A stretch of 64,000 bases of DNA from an uncultured bacterium (GTDB taxonomy: Bacteria; Cyanobacteriota; Vampirovibrionia; Gastranaerophilales; Gastranaerophilaceae), in contig CAREDV010000002.1 of the NCBI GenBank assembly GCA_948964545.1, positions 1-64,000 of the forward strand, given 5' to 3'. Both the position numbers and the translations under genes were made by a program. The notes beneath the pieces were generated by a model. It was not told the origin of the DNA, searched no databases, and saw only the letters and a list, made by a program, of their open reading frames with translations. Shown in pieces: positions 25,797 to 35,900 of this stretch (within the stretch, counting starts at the first letter, position 1; the number at the start of each line of letters is the position of its first letter).

Positions 25797-26135
25797 ATGA
25801 GTAATTTTTATCCTCAATATGATTTAGCAGGCAGAATTCAGCACACTAAGCTTGATTCAGGGTTTAATGGAATACCTTCAGGCAGAATGCAGAGAGTGGA
25901 AACTCAGAACAGCCCTGATTTTAAAACTGTATTTTCAGGTTTGGTTGAAAACCTCAATACTGAACTTAATGCGCCTGATAATATGTTAAAAGATGTTATG
26001 TCTGGCTCAAAAAATGTAGATATTCATGATGTTATGACAGCAATGGCAAAATCAGAGATTACAATTAACGTTGCAACCCAAATTACGGGAAAAGTCATAC
26101 AAGCGTATGATAAAGTTATGCAAATTCAGGTGTAG
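25797..26135 (+). CDS. fliE: Flagellar hook-basal body protein FliE
   Basis: Links the MS-ring to the rod in the basal body. The start at 25797 is set by AAAGGAAA; a longer reading from 25728 adds a non-homologous tail. The 112-aa product has a long polar N-terminus, and the C-terminal 45 residues match FliE: NVDIHDVMTAMAKSEITINV then KVIQAYDKVMQIQV. First gene of the operon fliE-fliF-(fliG position)-fliH-flhA. A TATGAT at 25772 may be its -10. Confidence 0.88.
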   Translation: MSNFYPQYDLAGRIQHTKLDSGFNGIPSGRMQRVETQNSPDFKTVFSGLVENLNTELNAPDNMLKDVMSGSKNVDIHDVMTAMAKSEITINVATQITGKVIQAYDKVMQIQV

Positions 26136-26179
26136 AATAAAATTAGCATACTTGGGGCAAAAATAAATAAGGTAAAACA

Positions 26180-27862
26180 ATGGACGTTCAAGAAATACTG
26201 GAAAATAAACCTTTATTATACGGCATAATAGGCGGTGCAATACTTGTTGTGGCGCTTATAATCGTAATCGGCATTGCAAGCGGTTCAAAAAGTTCTACAG
26301 GCGGTAAAGAAATTACAGGCGAGCCTATAAAAGAGGACGTCAATCTTTTGACAACCGATAATATCGGCAAAGCTATTGAAATTCAGGCGCTTCTTGCAAA
26401 ATATGATATTGCCGTAAGCAGAAAACTTGACGGTACAAAATCTATTCTTTATTTGAAAAAAGGCGACTGTAAAACAGGCAGAAAAGCTTGCTATACAACA
26501 GATAGAGATTTAGCATTAATCCAAATTGTACAGAGCGGTCTTATGGACCAGAATGTTGGTTTGGAAATTTTTGATAAAGGCGATTTTACATCAACTAAAG
26601 AAGATAAAAAAATCAGACTTTCACGTGCTATTAATGGTGAACTTGCAAGATTAATAAGAAGAATTGACGGTATTGATACAGCTTCTGTATTTATTTCAAT
26701 TCCAGAAACTACAATTTTTACCTCAATGCAAAAACCAGTTACTGCAACAGTTCAGTTGACTCTTGCAAAAGATGCTTCTAAACTTGACCAGTTAAAAATT
26801 AAGGCTATTACAAATCTTTTACTTGGCAGTGTAAACGGTTTGACAGCTGAGAATATTGCTATTACAGATACTAACGGCAATACTTATCACAGTATTATGA
26901 ATGCGGAAGATGAAATGCTTCGCAGGCTTGAAGAAAACGATAAGTATATGACCTCAAAAGTAAATCAGCAGTTAGATAGACTTATCGGTCAAGGGAATTA
27001 TGTTGCAACAGTTAGTACTTTCCTTCGTCAAGCACCTGTTGAAAGGTTTACTATCGATTATGACCCTGAAAGAAAAGCATCTGTCACAGAACAGACTTTT
27101 CAGGAAGGTTTGGGAGACCAGACAAACGATAGCAATAAAAATACAAATGCTGTAAGTGTCTATCTGCCTAACGGGCTTCCAAATGGCTCATCTGATTCAA
27201 GTCAGAATAGAAATTATTCAAGAACAGCAAAAGAAACTCAATTTGGGGTTACAAAAACACAAACTAATGAATATATTAAACCAGGTGTGATAGAAGAAAT
27301 TTCTATCGCGGTAACTCTGGATAAAAACGCACTTCCGTCAAACACAACTCTGGAAGAATTAAAAGAATTGATTGCAAGAGCGGCAAGTCCAAAAGTTAAT
27401 GCTGAAAATGTATCTATAGCATTTTCCGATTCTACAGATCCTTATCTGGCTTCTGACAGACCTGCAAATTTACCAAAACCTGATGAAACAGGAAATCCTT
27501 GGTGGCTTGCAATTGCATTGAGTGCGGTTGGTTTGATAATTGTGTTTAAGGCAATTTCAAACAGAGTTCAGCAGATTCAGGAAGCTAACAAACGCGAAGT
27601 TGAAATGTTAAGACAGAAAAATGCTCAGCAGGAAGCTCAGTTGTCAGATATTAACATGCGTGCGGCTCAGCTTGCTGAAAGACAATCTGAACTTGCTCAA
27701 GGGCTTGTTGAACAGCAGCAGAGAGGTTATATTGAACAGCAGCAGTCACTGGTTGATCCTAATAGATTGACAGATACGCTTTCTAATCTTTCTAATGAAC
27801 TTGCTAACGCTGATGATGATGAAGCGGGCGAAAAAATTAAGAGCTGGATAGAACAAGGGTAG
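26180..27862 (+). CDS. fliF: Flagellar MS-ring protein FliF
   Basis: 560-aa inner-membrane ring protein. The N-terminal membrane helix is at about 14-34, and the YscJ/FliF ring-building domains include LIRRIDGIDTASVFISIPE. The variable periplasmic part ends with a second membrane helix (about 432-452, NPWWLAIALSAVGLIIVFKA). A Gln/Glu-rich cytoplasmic tail ends GEKIKSWIEQG, where FliF normally contacts FliG. No clear ribosome site beyond AAGG. The gap to fliE is 44 nt. Confidence 0.92.
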   Translation: MDVQEILENKPLLYGIIGGAILVVALIIVIGIASGSKSSTGGKEITGEPIKEDVNLLTTDNIGKAIEIQALLAKYDIAVSRKLDGTKSILYLKKGDCKTGRKACYTTDRDLALIQIVQSGLMDQNVGLEIFDKGDFTSTKEDKKIRLSRAINGELARLIRRIDGIDTASVFISIPETTIFTSMQKPVTATVQLTLAKDASKLDQLKIKAITNLLLGSVNGLTAENIAITDTNGNTYHSIMNAEDEMLRRLEENDKYMTSKVNQQLDRLIGQGNYVATVSTFLRQAPVERFTIDYDPERKASVTEQTFQEGLGDQTNDSNKNTNAVSVYLPNGLPNGSSDSSQNRNYSRTAKETQFGVTKTQTNEYIKPGVIEEISIAVTLDKNALPSNTTLEELKELIARAASPKVNAENVSIAFSDSTDPYLASDRPANLPKPDETGNPWWLAIALSAVGLIIVFKAISNRVQQIQEANKREVEMLRQKNAQQEAQLSDINMRAAQLAERQSELAQGLVEQQQRGYIEQQQSLVDPNRLTDTLSNLSNELANADDDEAGEKIKSWIEQG

Positions 27863-27881
27863 TTTACTCAAATAGGTTAAA

Positions 27882-28883
27882 ATGGCAATACAAGGGTTTG
27901 AATATAAAGAATTTGCACAAAATCTGGCACAGCAGGCGCTGGAATTAATTCCGCCTGATTTTAACGAAAACCAGAAAAATTATGTTGCAAATACCCTGTT
28001 AAATTTCTCAACTATTGCGGGGCAGGCTCTGTACGATGAGGGACAGTTTAATATTGATCAGGCAGTAATGATTACACAAATCATTGCGGAATGGTCGTTC
28101 CACAAATCTGTGGATTTGGTGCGTTCTGGTATTCCACAACAGTATTGGGATCCTATTATGCAAAAAATTGCGTTTACAATTTTTGAAATCGCAAAAAATG
28201 CATTTCACCAAAACTTACCGCAGGATCAATGTCTGCAGGTTATTGAACACCATGTAAAAAAGACTTATCTTGACTGTATTGCTGAATTAAAAGATAAAAA
28301 TATGATTGATGAGGGCTTGCTAGAACAAGCTTCAATGCAGTCAAATATTGATGCAATGGTTCAACAGCAGGCACAGCAGGAAGTTCCGCCTCAAGAACAA
28401 CAGCCAGTGCCTCAGCAGGCATCGCCTGCTGGTATGCCTCAACAAGCACCAGTTTCAGCGCCTTTGGGGGCGGATACGAAAGTGCTTAAACTTGCGACAC
28501 TTGCAATGTTGTTTAATCGATTGAAACAGGATAAAGTTCAATCTATACTTAATAAATTCAGTCCTGATGATGCTAATTCTGTTATCAAGTTTATGGGCAT
28601 GACAGATTTAGATGCCAAAATGGATACTAATGCCGTTTTGAGGTGTCTGCAAGAGATTAAGACTAACATTCCTAAAAATCAGCAGACATTAGCTCCTAAT
28701 AAAATTATCGATAAAATTCAAAATGTTTCGCAATATTTAGACAGATCACAAATTGAACAAACATTAAGATTAGAAAGAAACAAGGTGAAAAAGTTTGTAT
28801 TCACGGCTTTAGAGGGTGAGTATTATGAAATTGCACCAAAAGTTGCAAATATTATTGCCACACACCTTGAAGATAGTGTATAA
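27882..28883 (+). CDS. FliG-position protein, divergent
   Basis: 333 aa between fliF and fliH, where fliG normally lies. The N-terminal 160 residues are helical and unlike standard FliG. A Gln/Pro-rich linker (about 163-200) separates them from a C-terminal helical domain whose LNKFSPDDANSVIKFMG recalls FliG armadillo units. I find neither the EHPQ motif nor the charged torque helix of FliG. It could be a rotor protein adapted to another use, or an unrelated adaptor. The gap to fliF is 19 nt. Confidence 0.6.
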   Translation: MAIQGFEYKEFAQNLAQQALELIPPDFNENQKNYVANTLLNFSTIAGQALYDEGQFNIDQAVMITQIIAEWSFHKSVDLVRSGIPQQYWDPIMQKIAFTIFEIAKNAFHQNLPQDQCLQVIEHHVKKTYLDCIAELKDKNMIDEGLLEQASMQSNIDAMVQQQAQQEVPPQEQQPVPQQASPAGMPQQAPVSAPLGADTKVLKLATLAMLFNRLKQDKVQSILNKFSPDDANSVIKFMGMTDLDAKMDTNAVLRCLQEIKTNIPKNQQTLAPNKIIDKIQNVSQYLDRSQIEQTLRLERNKVKKFVFTALEGEYYEIAPKVANIIATHLEDSV

Positions 28884-28894
28884 TAATATTAATC

Positions 28895-29584
28895 ATGATT
28901 ATAAAAAAGAAAATACAAAAACCAGCAGGGGATGTTGTACAAAAAATTGAAGAGCCTGAAGTTAAAGTCGAGGAAAAAGAAATCGACCTTTTTAACCTTG
29001 ATAATATCGACTTTAAACAGCGTCAGGAAAGACGCAGGGGGGACAGGCGCAGAGGTTTCAGAAGAATTGACGATAGAAACCTTATTTCCCGCGCCAGAGA
29101 AGAAGCGCAGGCTATCAAAGAATCTGCACAAAAAGAGGGCTATGAAGAAGGTTTAAATCAGGCAAGAGCTGATATTGATGAAGTTAAAAATTCTCTGACT
29201 GCGTTTTTAGGTGCAAAACAGGCGGTTTTTGACTATGTTGTACCAAATATTATGGAAATAAGCGTTGATATTGCTAAAAAAATTATTAAACAAGAAATAC
29301 AGCAGAACCCGTCTTTGATTATGGAAAATATAACAGAAATTCTGCGCAGGCTTTCAAAAGAAGAAACAAAGATAACTTTGCATGTAAACCCTGTTCAGGT
29401 TTCTATTGTAAAAGCAGAAATCCCTGAAGTTTTGAGTAATTCGGGACTGGATGCAAGAGTTATGGTTGTTCCAGATGATGCGATTATGGAGGGCGGGTGT
29501 ATGGTAACAACTACAAACGGTGTAATAGATGCGACGATTGAAACTCAATTGTCTGTAATTAGTGAGGCTTTAAGAGGAATTTAA
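28895..29584 (+). CDS. fliH: Flagellar export ATPase regulator FliH
   Basis: 229 aa. The N-terminus is basic and disordered with an Arg-rich run (RQERRRGDRRRGFRR). Next comes the FliH-type coiled coil with AREEAQAIKESAQKEGYEEG, then the conserved C-terminal domain ending in DDAIMEGGCMVTTTNGVIDA. FliH docks the FliI ATPase at the export gate; fliI is not in this window. It starts 11 nt after the previous gene, and its stop overlaps the flhA start (TAATG). Confidence 0.88.
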   Translation: MIIKKKIQKPAGDVVQKIEEPEVKVEEKEIDLFNLDNIDFKQRQERRRGDRRRGFRRIDDRNLISRAREEAQAIKESAQKEGYEEGLNQARADIDEVKNSLTAFLGAKQAVFDYVVPNIMEISVDIAKKIIKQEIQQNPSLIMENITEILRRLSKEETKITLHVNPVQVSIVKAEIPEVLSNSGLDARVMVVPDDAIMEGGCMVTTTNGVIDATIETQLSVISEALRGI

Positions 29585-31683
29585 TGGCACAGGAACAAGC
29601 CCAGGGAGGCGGAGGAACAAATTTAAGCGAAATTTTTATGGCGATATTTGTATTATTGCTTATTGTTCTTTTGCTGTGCGAACTTCCGAACTGGGTTATT
29701 AACGTTTCTATTTGTTTGAATATTACGCTTGGTGTTGTCTTGCTGATGATTTCTTTATATGTAAAGAAAACTCTTGAACTGGCATCTTTTCCGTCAATTA
29801 TTCTTATTGGTACAATGTTCAGGCTTGTACTTTCAATCGCTTCAACCCGTTGTATTTTGGCAAAAGGTGAAGCTGGCGAGGTAATTCACGCGTTCGGGAC
29901 ATTCGTAACTGGCGGAAACATGATTGTCGGCGGTGTAATCTTCCTTATTATCACGGTTGTACAGTTTATGGTAATCACCAAAGGTGCTGAACGTATCGCC
30001 GAAGTCGCTGCTCGTTTTGCATTGGATGCGATGCCTGGTAAACAAATGACAATTGATGCGGACTTTAACGCGGGGCTGATTTCTCCTGAAGAAGCGACCA
30101 AAAAACGTGAGGATTTGCAAAGAGAATCAAACCTGTTTGGTAGTATGGACGGTGCGATGAAGTTCGTAAAAGGGGATACTATCGCGGGTATTATTATTAC
30201 TTTGATTAACATTATCGGCGGTTTGGCAATCGGTTGTATTATGAACCAGATGCCTATTGCCGATGCGGTTTCAAAATATACAACATTAACAATCGGTGAC
30301 GGCTTGGCATCACAAGTCCCGTCGCTTTTGATGTCAATTGCGGCAGGTGTGTTTATGACACGTTCTTCTGCTGCCAATTCATTAGGTTCTGATGTTACAG
30401 GTCAGATTATGAGCAAGCCGAATGCTTTATTCCTTGCTGCTGGTTTCTTAATGTTACTTGCGTTTTCATCACCTGTAACAGGTCTGCCATGGCTTCCGTT
30501 TACAATATTTGCTATAGGTTTGGGTGTTGCGGGCTTCTCTACATTGATTAATGCCGATGTTCAATCGCAATTGGGTCAGTTGGAAAACGTTAGACAAAAC
30601 ATGCAAGACCTTGTTAACCCGAACAGAATGTACGAACGTTTAGGGGTTGATGTTTTGAGCTTGCAGGTGGGGTCAAACCTTCTTGTTATTGCAGACCCTG
30701 ACCAGGAAGGTCAATTGCTTGCTAAAATTGCTGCTTTACGTCAGAGAGTTACTGATGAACTCGGTTATATCTTGCCGAATATTCGTATCATGGATTCATC
30801 TGCGTTGGATGCCAATGAATATATGATTTCTATCCGCGGCAACACTGTTGCTACAGGCTATGTTTACCCAGGTAAATTAATGGTAATCGCTGACCAGTGG
30901 GATGCTATGAAAAAAGATGTTCCGCAGGATGCAATTATCGGTATTGACCCGACTTATCAAACTCAGGCTTACTGGATTGGGCCTGAAGATGCTAAAATGG
31001 CACGTTCGGTTACGGCAGTTGATTCAACAGATGTTATTGTTACTCACTTGCAGGAATGCGTGAGAAAACATGTTGATGAAGTTATGACAAAAACTGATGT
31101 TTTGAAACTTATGGAACTTGTCCGTTCGCAAGACCCGACACTTGTTAACGATCTTGTTCCGACAATTATTTCTACAAGTGATTTGAGAAAAATCTTTGTT
31201 AACTTAATTCGTGAAAAAGTTTCTATTAAAGATATTATCTTTGTATTTGAAAGACTTTGCGATTATGCAAGATTTTCAAAAGAACCTGATATTTTATCAG
31301 AACGTTTGAGAGCGGCGCTTGGCCGTCAAATTTGTCTTTCAAATGTCGGCGATGATAAGGTTCTTTATGCTCTGACGCTTTCTCCCGAGTGGGAAAAAAC
31401 TCTTGATGACAGCTGTCAAAGAACCGAGTTGGGTACAATGTTCCTGTTAAATCCAATGCAGGTACAGGAATTGATTGAAACAACAGCAACGACATTGATG
31501 CGCGCGCATCAGGCTTGCGGACAGCAGCCTGTAATCCTTTGTTCGCCGAGAATAAGACTGCCGTTGTACCAGCTTCTAGAACGTCATATTCCGACAATTG
31601 TTGTAATATCTTATTCTGAATTGATTACGGATATTAAGGTTGAGGCAATAGATTCGGTCGGCGAATCGTATTCTATGGAATAA
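29584..31683 (+). CDS. flhA: Flagellar-type export gate protein FlhA
   Basis: 699-aa core membrane component of the type III export gate. The N-terminal ~330 residues carry about eight membrane helices and the conserved FHIPEP-type cytoplasmic loop (here with ARFALDAMPGKQMTIDADF). The C-terminal ~360 residues form the cytoplasmic ring that docks chaperone-substrate complexes. Start and stop overlap with fliH. The flagellar (FlhA) versus virulence (SctV) branch is inferred from the neighbours FliE, FliF and FliH. Confidence 0.94.
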   Translation: MAQEQAQGGGGTNLSEIFMAIFVLLLIVLLLCELPNWVINVSICLNITLGVVLLMISLYVKKTLELASFPSIILIGTMFRLVLSIASTRCILAKGEAGEVIHAFGTFVTGGNMIVGGVIFLIITVVQFMVITKGAERIAEVAARFALDAMPGKQMTIDADFNAGLISPEEATKKREDLQRESNLFGSMDGAMKFVKGDTIAGIIITLINIIGGLAIGCIMNQMPIADAVSKYTTLTIGDGLASQVPSLLMSIAAGVFMTRSSAANSLGSDVTGQIMSKPNALFLAAGFLMLLAFSSPVTGLPWLPFTIFAIGLGVAGFSTLINADVQSQLGQLENVRQNMQDLVNPNRMYERLGVDVLSLQVGSNLLVIADPDQEGQLLAKIAALRQRVTDELGYILPNIRIMDSSALDANEYMISIRGNTVATGYVYPGKLMVIADQWDAMKKDVPQDAIIGIDPTYQTQAYWIGPEDAKMARSVTAVDSTDVIVTHLQECVRKHVDEVMTKTDVLKLMELVRSQDPTLVNDLVPTIISTSDLRKIFVNLIREKVSIKDIIFVFERLCDYARFSKEPDILSERLRAALGRQICLSNVGDDKVLYALTLSPEWEKTLDDSCQRTELGTMFLLNPMQVQELIETTATTLMRAHQACGQQPVILCSPRIRLPLYQLLERHIPTIVVISYSELITDIKVEAIDSVGESYSME

Positions 31684-31695
31684 AGGAGATTATTT

Positions 31696-32685
31696 ATGAA
31701 AAAATTTTTGATTGCAATAGTTACAACTTTGCTTGTGTTGCTTAATTTAAATGTGTATGCAGAGAACATAAAAACTCTAAAAGATTACCATAGTTTGATT
31801 ATGAATGCATATAAAAACGAAGATATTAAAGGTATAAATAATCTTTCTGATGCAGTTATAAAATATTATCCCGAAGTTGGTTTTGGCTATTTTTTTAAAG
31901 GGCTTGCTTTGGATCTGATGGGCGAATATAAATCTGCTATTACATATTATACAAAGTCAATGGAATTAGGTAAAGTTAATGCTAATCATTATCAAAATCG
32001 CGGACTTTCATATTTGCACGATAAACAATACGATAAAGCTATTGCTGATTATGACAAAGCCCTTGAGTTAGATCCGAATTGTGCATTAACCAAACAGCAA
32101 AGAGAATTTGCGATAAATGCAAAAAAAGGTATTGTTATTACTACTCAAGGAAATGTAACTAATTTTCAATCAATAAATGATCCATTTTATTTGGCTGAAG
32201 AATATAATGAAATGCCTGAAAGCAGAAAAAATGAAATTATAAATTCTGTAAAAAGTTATTCAAAGGATATTCTACCTATTTATTACATAGTCGTTGCAGA
32301 AGATATTTATCCGACAGATAAAAATTTAGCAGCCTTTTTATATGCAGTTGGTAGATTACGTTCTATTGAAGATGTTGGAATGTGCACGGATAAATCAGCA
32401 TATGAAGTTATTAACGGCTTACCATATGTTGCACCAAAAACAGCAAAATATATTGCAAAAATGAGTGATTCTTCTCTTGCGCAATTATTACAAAAAACTT
32501 TGGATTGGGATATACAGCACACTGAAAGACCAAATTACAAGTGGATTTGTTACCATGGTATGGAAGTATTTACTAATGATGGAAAGGTTACAACCTTACC
32601 AAAGAACAATTTCAATAATATTTTAAAAAAACAAAGAAAAAATCTATCAGATTATATTAAAGAACTTCAAAACAGCAAAAAATGA
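31696..32685 (+). CDS. Exported TPR protein
   Basis: 329 aa with a Sec signal peptide (hydrophobic 4-20, cleavage near VYA|EN). Two or three tetratricopeptide repeats follow (FGYFFKGLALDLMGEYKSAI; YQNRGLSYLHDKQYDKAIAD) and a C-terminal domain of unknown type. AAAGGAG precedes the ATG. It starts 12 nt after flhA and overlaps yidD by 4 nt, so it may belong to the same transcript. Periplasmic scaffold by inference. Confidence 0.78.
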   Translation: MKKFLIAIVTTLLVLLNLNVYAENIKTLKDYHSLIMNAYKNEDIKGINNLSDAVIKYYPEVGFGYFFKGLALDLMGEYKSAITYYTKSMELGKVNANHYQNRGLSYLHDKQYDKAIADYDKALELDPNCALTKQQREFAINAKKGIVITTQGNVTNFQSINDPFYLAEEYNEMPESRKNEIINSVKSYSKDILPIYYIVVAEDIYPTDKNLAAFLYAVGRLRSIEDVGMCTDKSAYEVINGLPYVAPKTAKYIAKMSDSSLAQLLQKTLDWDIQHTERPNYKWICYHGMEVFTNDGKVTTLPKNNFNNILKKQRKNLSDYIKELQNSKK

Positions 32686-32888
32686 AAAAAATAATCTTAT
32701 TTTTAATATCAATTTATCAAAAAATTTCCCGTCTGACACCATCTGTGTGCAGATTTTATCCGACGTGTTCTGAGTATACAAAGCAGGCTGTTTTAAAATA
32801 CGGAGTTTTGAAAGGCGGTTGGCTCGGGATTAAACGTATCTCAAGATGCCATCCTGGTAACGAGGGCGGTTACGACCCTGTGCCATAA
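32682..32888 (+). CDS. yidD: Membrane protein insertion efficiency factor YidD
   Basis: 68-aa protein with the family pattern YQKISRL...CRFYPTCSEYTKQAV...KGGWLGIKRISRCHPGNEGG and three conserved Cys. It assists the YidC insertase at the inner membrane. It overlaps the TPR gene by 4 nt (ATGA). The usual neighbours rnpA and yidC are not here. Confidence 0.93.
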   Translation: MKKIILFLISIYQKISRLTPSVCRFYPTCSEYTKQAVLKYGVLKGGWLGIKRISRCHPGNEGGYDPVP

Positions 32889-32902
32889 TGTTTGGACTTT
32901 AA

Positions 32903-32935
32903 TTCCAAAACCCAATGTGGCGGGTGGAGCACTAT
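32903..32935 (-). repeat. Dispersed repeat, copy D
   Basis: On the minus strand it reads AGTGCTCCACCCGCCACA then TTGGGTTTTGGA. It lies next to copy E in the 109-base gap between yidD and the AsmA-like gene. Confidence 0.55.
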
Positions 32936-32960
32936 CTTCAATTGACGCGCGCATATTAGT

Positions 32961-32992
32961 TCAAAAACCTAGTGGACTACGTGCGTAGCACC
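32961..32992 (-). repeat. Dispersed repeat, copy E
   Basis: On the minus strand it reads GGTGCTACGCACGTAGTCC then ACTAGGTTTTTGA. Closest to copy A. Confidence 0.6.
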
Positions 32993-32997
32993 GCTCC

Positions 32998-35900
32998 TTA
33001 TTTGACCCACTTGAAGCTTTTAACATACTTGTCGCCGTTGATGTCGCCGTTAATCTCTACGGCAAAAATTCTATAGATATCTGTAGCATCTTTGATATTT
33101 GGAATCTTTGCTATTTCTTCCTGCATCAAAAGTTTTTCTGTCTGGTCGTTAACTCCTGGGATTGTATTAAATAAAGTATTTAATGATGCGTTTTTAATTT
33201 TGCCGAATACTGTTGTAATATTTTTGGATAAACTTCCCAAAATCTGCATATCTGCAACTGAAGTCACAACATTATATGAGCCTGTCATATACATATTCAA
33301 ATCGTTTCCGCTTGAATAAACATTAATTTTATCTGCAATACCGTCTTTAAGATGCATATCACCCGAAATACTCTCAAAGTTTCCTGTTTTTAAAGGTGTT
33401 ACAAGATCAATAATGCTGTTGATAGATAAGCCTGCAATTCCGCCTTTAAATAGGTTTCCTGCTTTTAAAAGATATTCTAATGAGCCGAGTTTAGGCATTC
33501 TGCCGTCTGCAATTTTGAATGTTCCGTTTCCAGCAAGAGTTTTAAAACAGTCGTCCTGAGTGTCACCGCTGCAAGATAATGTAAAATCACCGTTTACTAG
33601 TCCATAAACCTGACCTTTTAAATCAAAGAGAGCTTCCGACATAATCAGTGCATTTGCATTGTTAAGGTGAATATCCAAATCAGTTCTGTGATTTGATAAG
33701 TTGTGCTGTAAGCTTCCAAGAACTGAACCTTGAGCAATATCAAATTTGAAATTGCTTATGTCAAGCAGTGTCTTATTGTCCAGTTTGAGTTTTGCCGTAA
33801 AATTATCAGCATTGATATTTCTGACTTTAATTTTGTCAGCTTCAATATTTGCACTGTTTATAATAAGTTGTGATATATCAAATTGAGGATTTGCCTTGTG
33901 TGAAGTCGGTTTTCTGGTTGCTTCAGCTTCTAAATCTCTCAAAGTATCTGTAATTTTGTTGATGTCTAAATCTGCGACCTTCACGTTGACTGTGTTTACA
34001 ATATAAGGTGAAATGAGATTGTTTTTCATTTGTGCATCAAGTTGAATTTCGTTGGTCAAAACAGTTCCTTTAGATTTTATATAAATCTTGTCAGGTTTAA
34101 AATTCAAATTTATATCGCGGATTGTTGAATCAAAAAATGGAATATCAATGCTTGTAATATCCATTCTGCCAAGGATTTTGGGATTTAAAGATGTGCCGTT
34201 TAATACTAAATCTGATGTGAAAACACCCTGTTTCATAAACGGTTTTCTGAAAATAATGTTGAAAATTTTTGCATCAGACGGAGTTTGTGTTTTAATCCTG
34301 AAATTATTGAACGCAACATTGTTGTCATTTAGAACTTGCAAAGTTCCTGATGCATTAAGCTGTGTGTTTGCGTATGGTTTATTGTTTTGGGATGTAATAA
34401 TTTTATCATACTGCAGGTTATTAATTTTTAATTTGTCACCTGACATTGTGCTGTCAACCGTGATTTTAACAGGGTTTTCGATATCGCCGATTGTTGCTCC
34501 CATATAGTAAAGATGAGAGTTTTCTGAAATATTTAAAGTAGTTTTTGCATTAAGGCTGTTTAAAGTTCCTGAAACTCTTGTGCTGAGGTTTGTATCGCCT
34601 TTTAATTTTATTGGATATACAGATTTTTTATTGAAAAATTCGTCAAAAAAGTCCTGTGACGGTTTTGCATTTATATAAAGATTAAGGTTAGGTGTCTGCG
34701 CAATATTTGTGACCCTGCCCTCAATGAGCACAGGCATTTGGCCGAATTTTGCATTAATCCGTCCTAGTCTAAATGTTGAATTTTTTAATTCAAAATCGCT
34801 ATTGTTTATGATAATTGAGCTTTTTGCACCTTTGTTTGAGTAAATTTTTCCTTTAGCCCATAACTTGTTAAGGTCTATGTTGTCAATTTTACCATCGTAT
34901 TTTGCAATAAAACTTGAGTTTATTGTGGACAAATCCTTTGCGTGTGCAATATTTAATGATTTAATTCCGTCACCAAGGTTAAAGCGATTTGAAACAACTT
35001 TTATGTTTCCGTAATTGTCTTTAATTTTTCCAGTAATATTAAGTTTTGAGGTGTTTATCGCTGATTGCAGGTTAAAGTCTGCATTCAGATTGTCAAAGTT
35101 TACCGTACCCGAAGTTTTGACTGCAGGCATATCTTTGAGTTTTATCCAATCAGAAAGCAGTTCTATTGTGCCTTTTGCAAATATATTTTTGTTAAATACA
35201 ACATCATTAATATCTTTAACCTGTCCGTAAAGGTTAAGTTTGACGTTCGCATTTCCCTGGACTTTTTCGATGGGCGACAGAAGTTTTTGTATATCGGCAA
35301 GCATTGGGGAAGTTTTTATAGTTGTTAAAAGTTTTGATAAATCCTGACCTTTTGATAACACATCAAAATTTAAAATCCCCAGTAGTGAGCATGTGCCTTT
35401 GATAGAGATTGGTTTGCCGTTAAGCACTGCGGTTTTAGTTTGGAATAAAGTGTCCTGATTATTGAAATCAAGCCTGCCAGAACCGTTGGTTAAAACCATA
35501 TTATTGATATCAAGGAAAGATACTGATGTGTTTTTGAATTCAAATTGTCCCCAGCCATGTGGATTCTGTCTTGTACCTATAACATGGAGATTAATACCGC
35601 CTTTTCCTTTAATATCCATAATTGGCACAGGCCCTAGATCAAAGTGAAGAATTTGATGGAGCGGATTTAATATTATTTGCGCAGTTTTAAGGTCAACATC
35701 TTTAGTACTTGTTATGCGCAAATCGGCAGTTCTTTCTTTATCAAGGTTAATAGGACCGTTTACCCATACTGTTTGAGTGGGGCTTGTCGGAACTTTTACG
35801 TCCAAATCCATTTTGTCGCCTTTAAAAATCAATTTTATTACTGCTTTTTCGGCGTTTGGAATTGGTTTTACCATATATGCATCTTTGATAAGAACATTAC

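Noticed and set aside
29886..30377. 163-codon minus-strand frame inside flhA
   Set aside because: A shadow of the well-supported FlhA coding frame; it has no start signal and low-complexity Ile/Pro composition.
20126..31683. Prophage or tailed-phage structural module
   Set aside because: No terminase, portal, capsid, integrase or lysis genes; the recognisable genes are flagellar export components and housekeeping enzymes.
34088..34507. 139-codon plus-strand frame inside the AsmA-like gene
   Set aside because: Antisense shadow of a long conserved frame, with no start signals.
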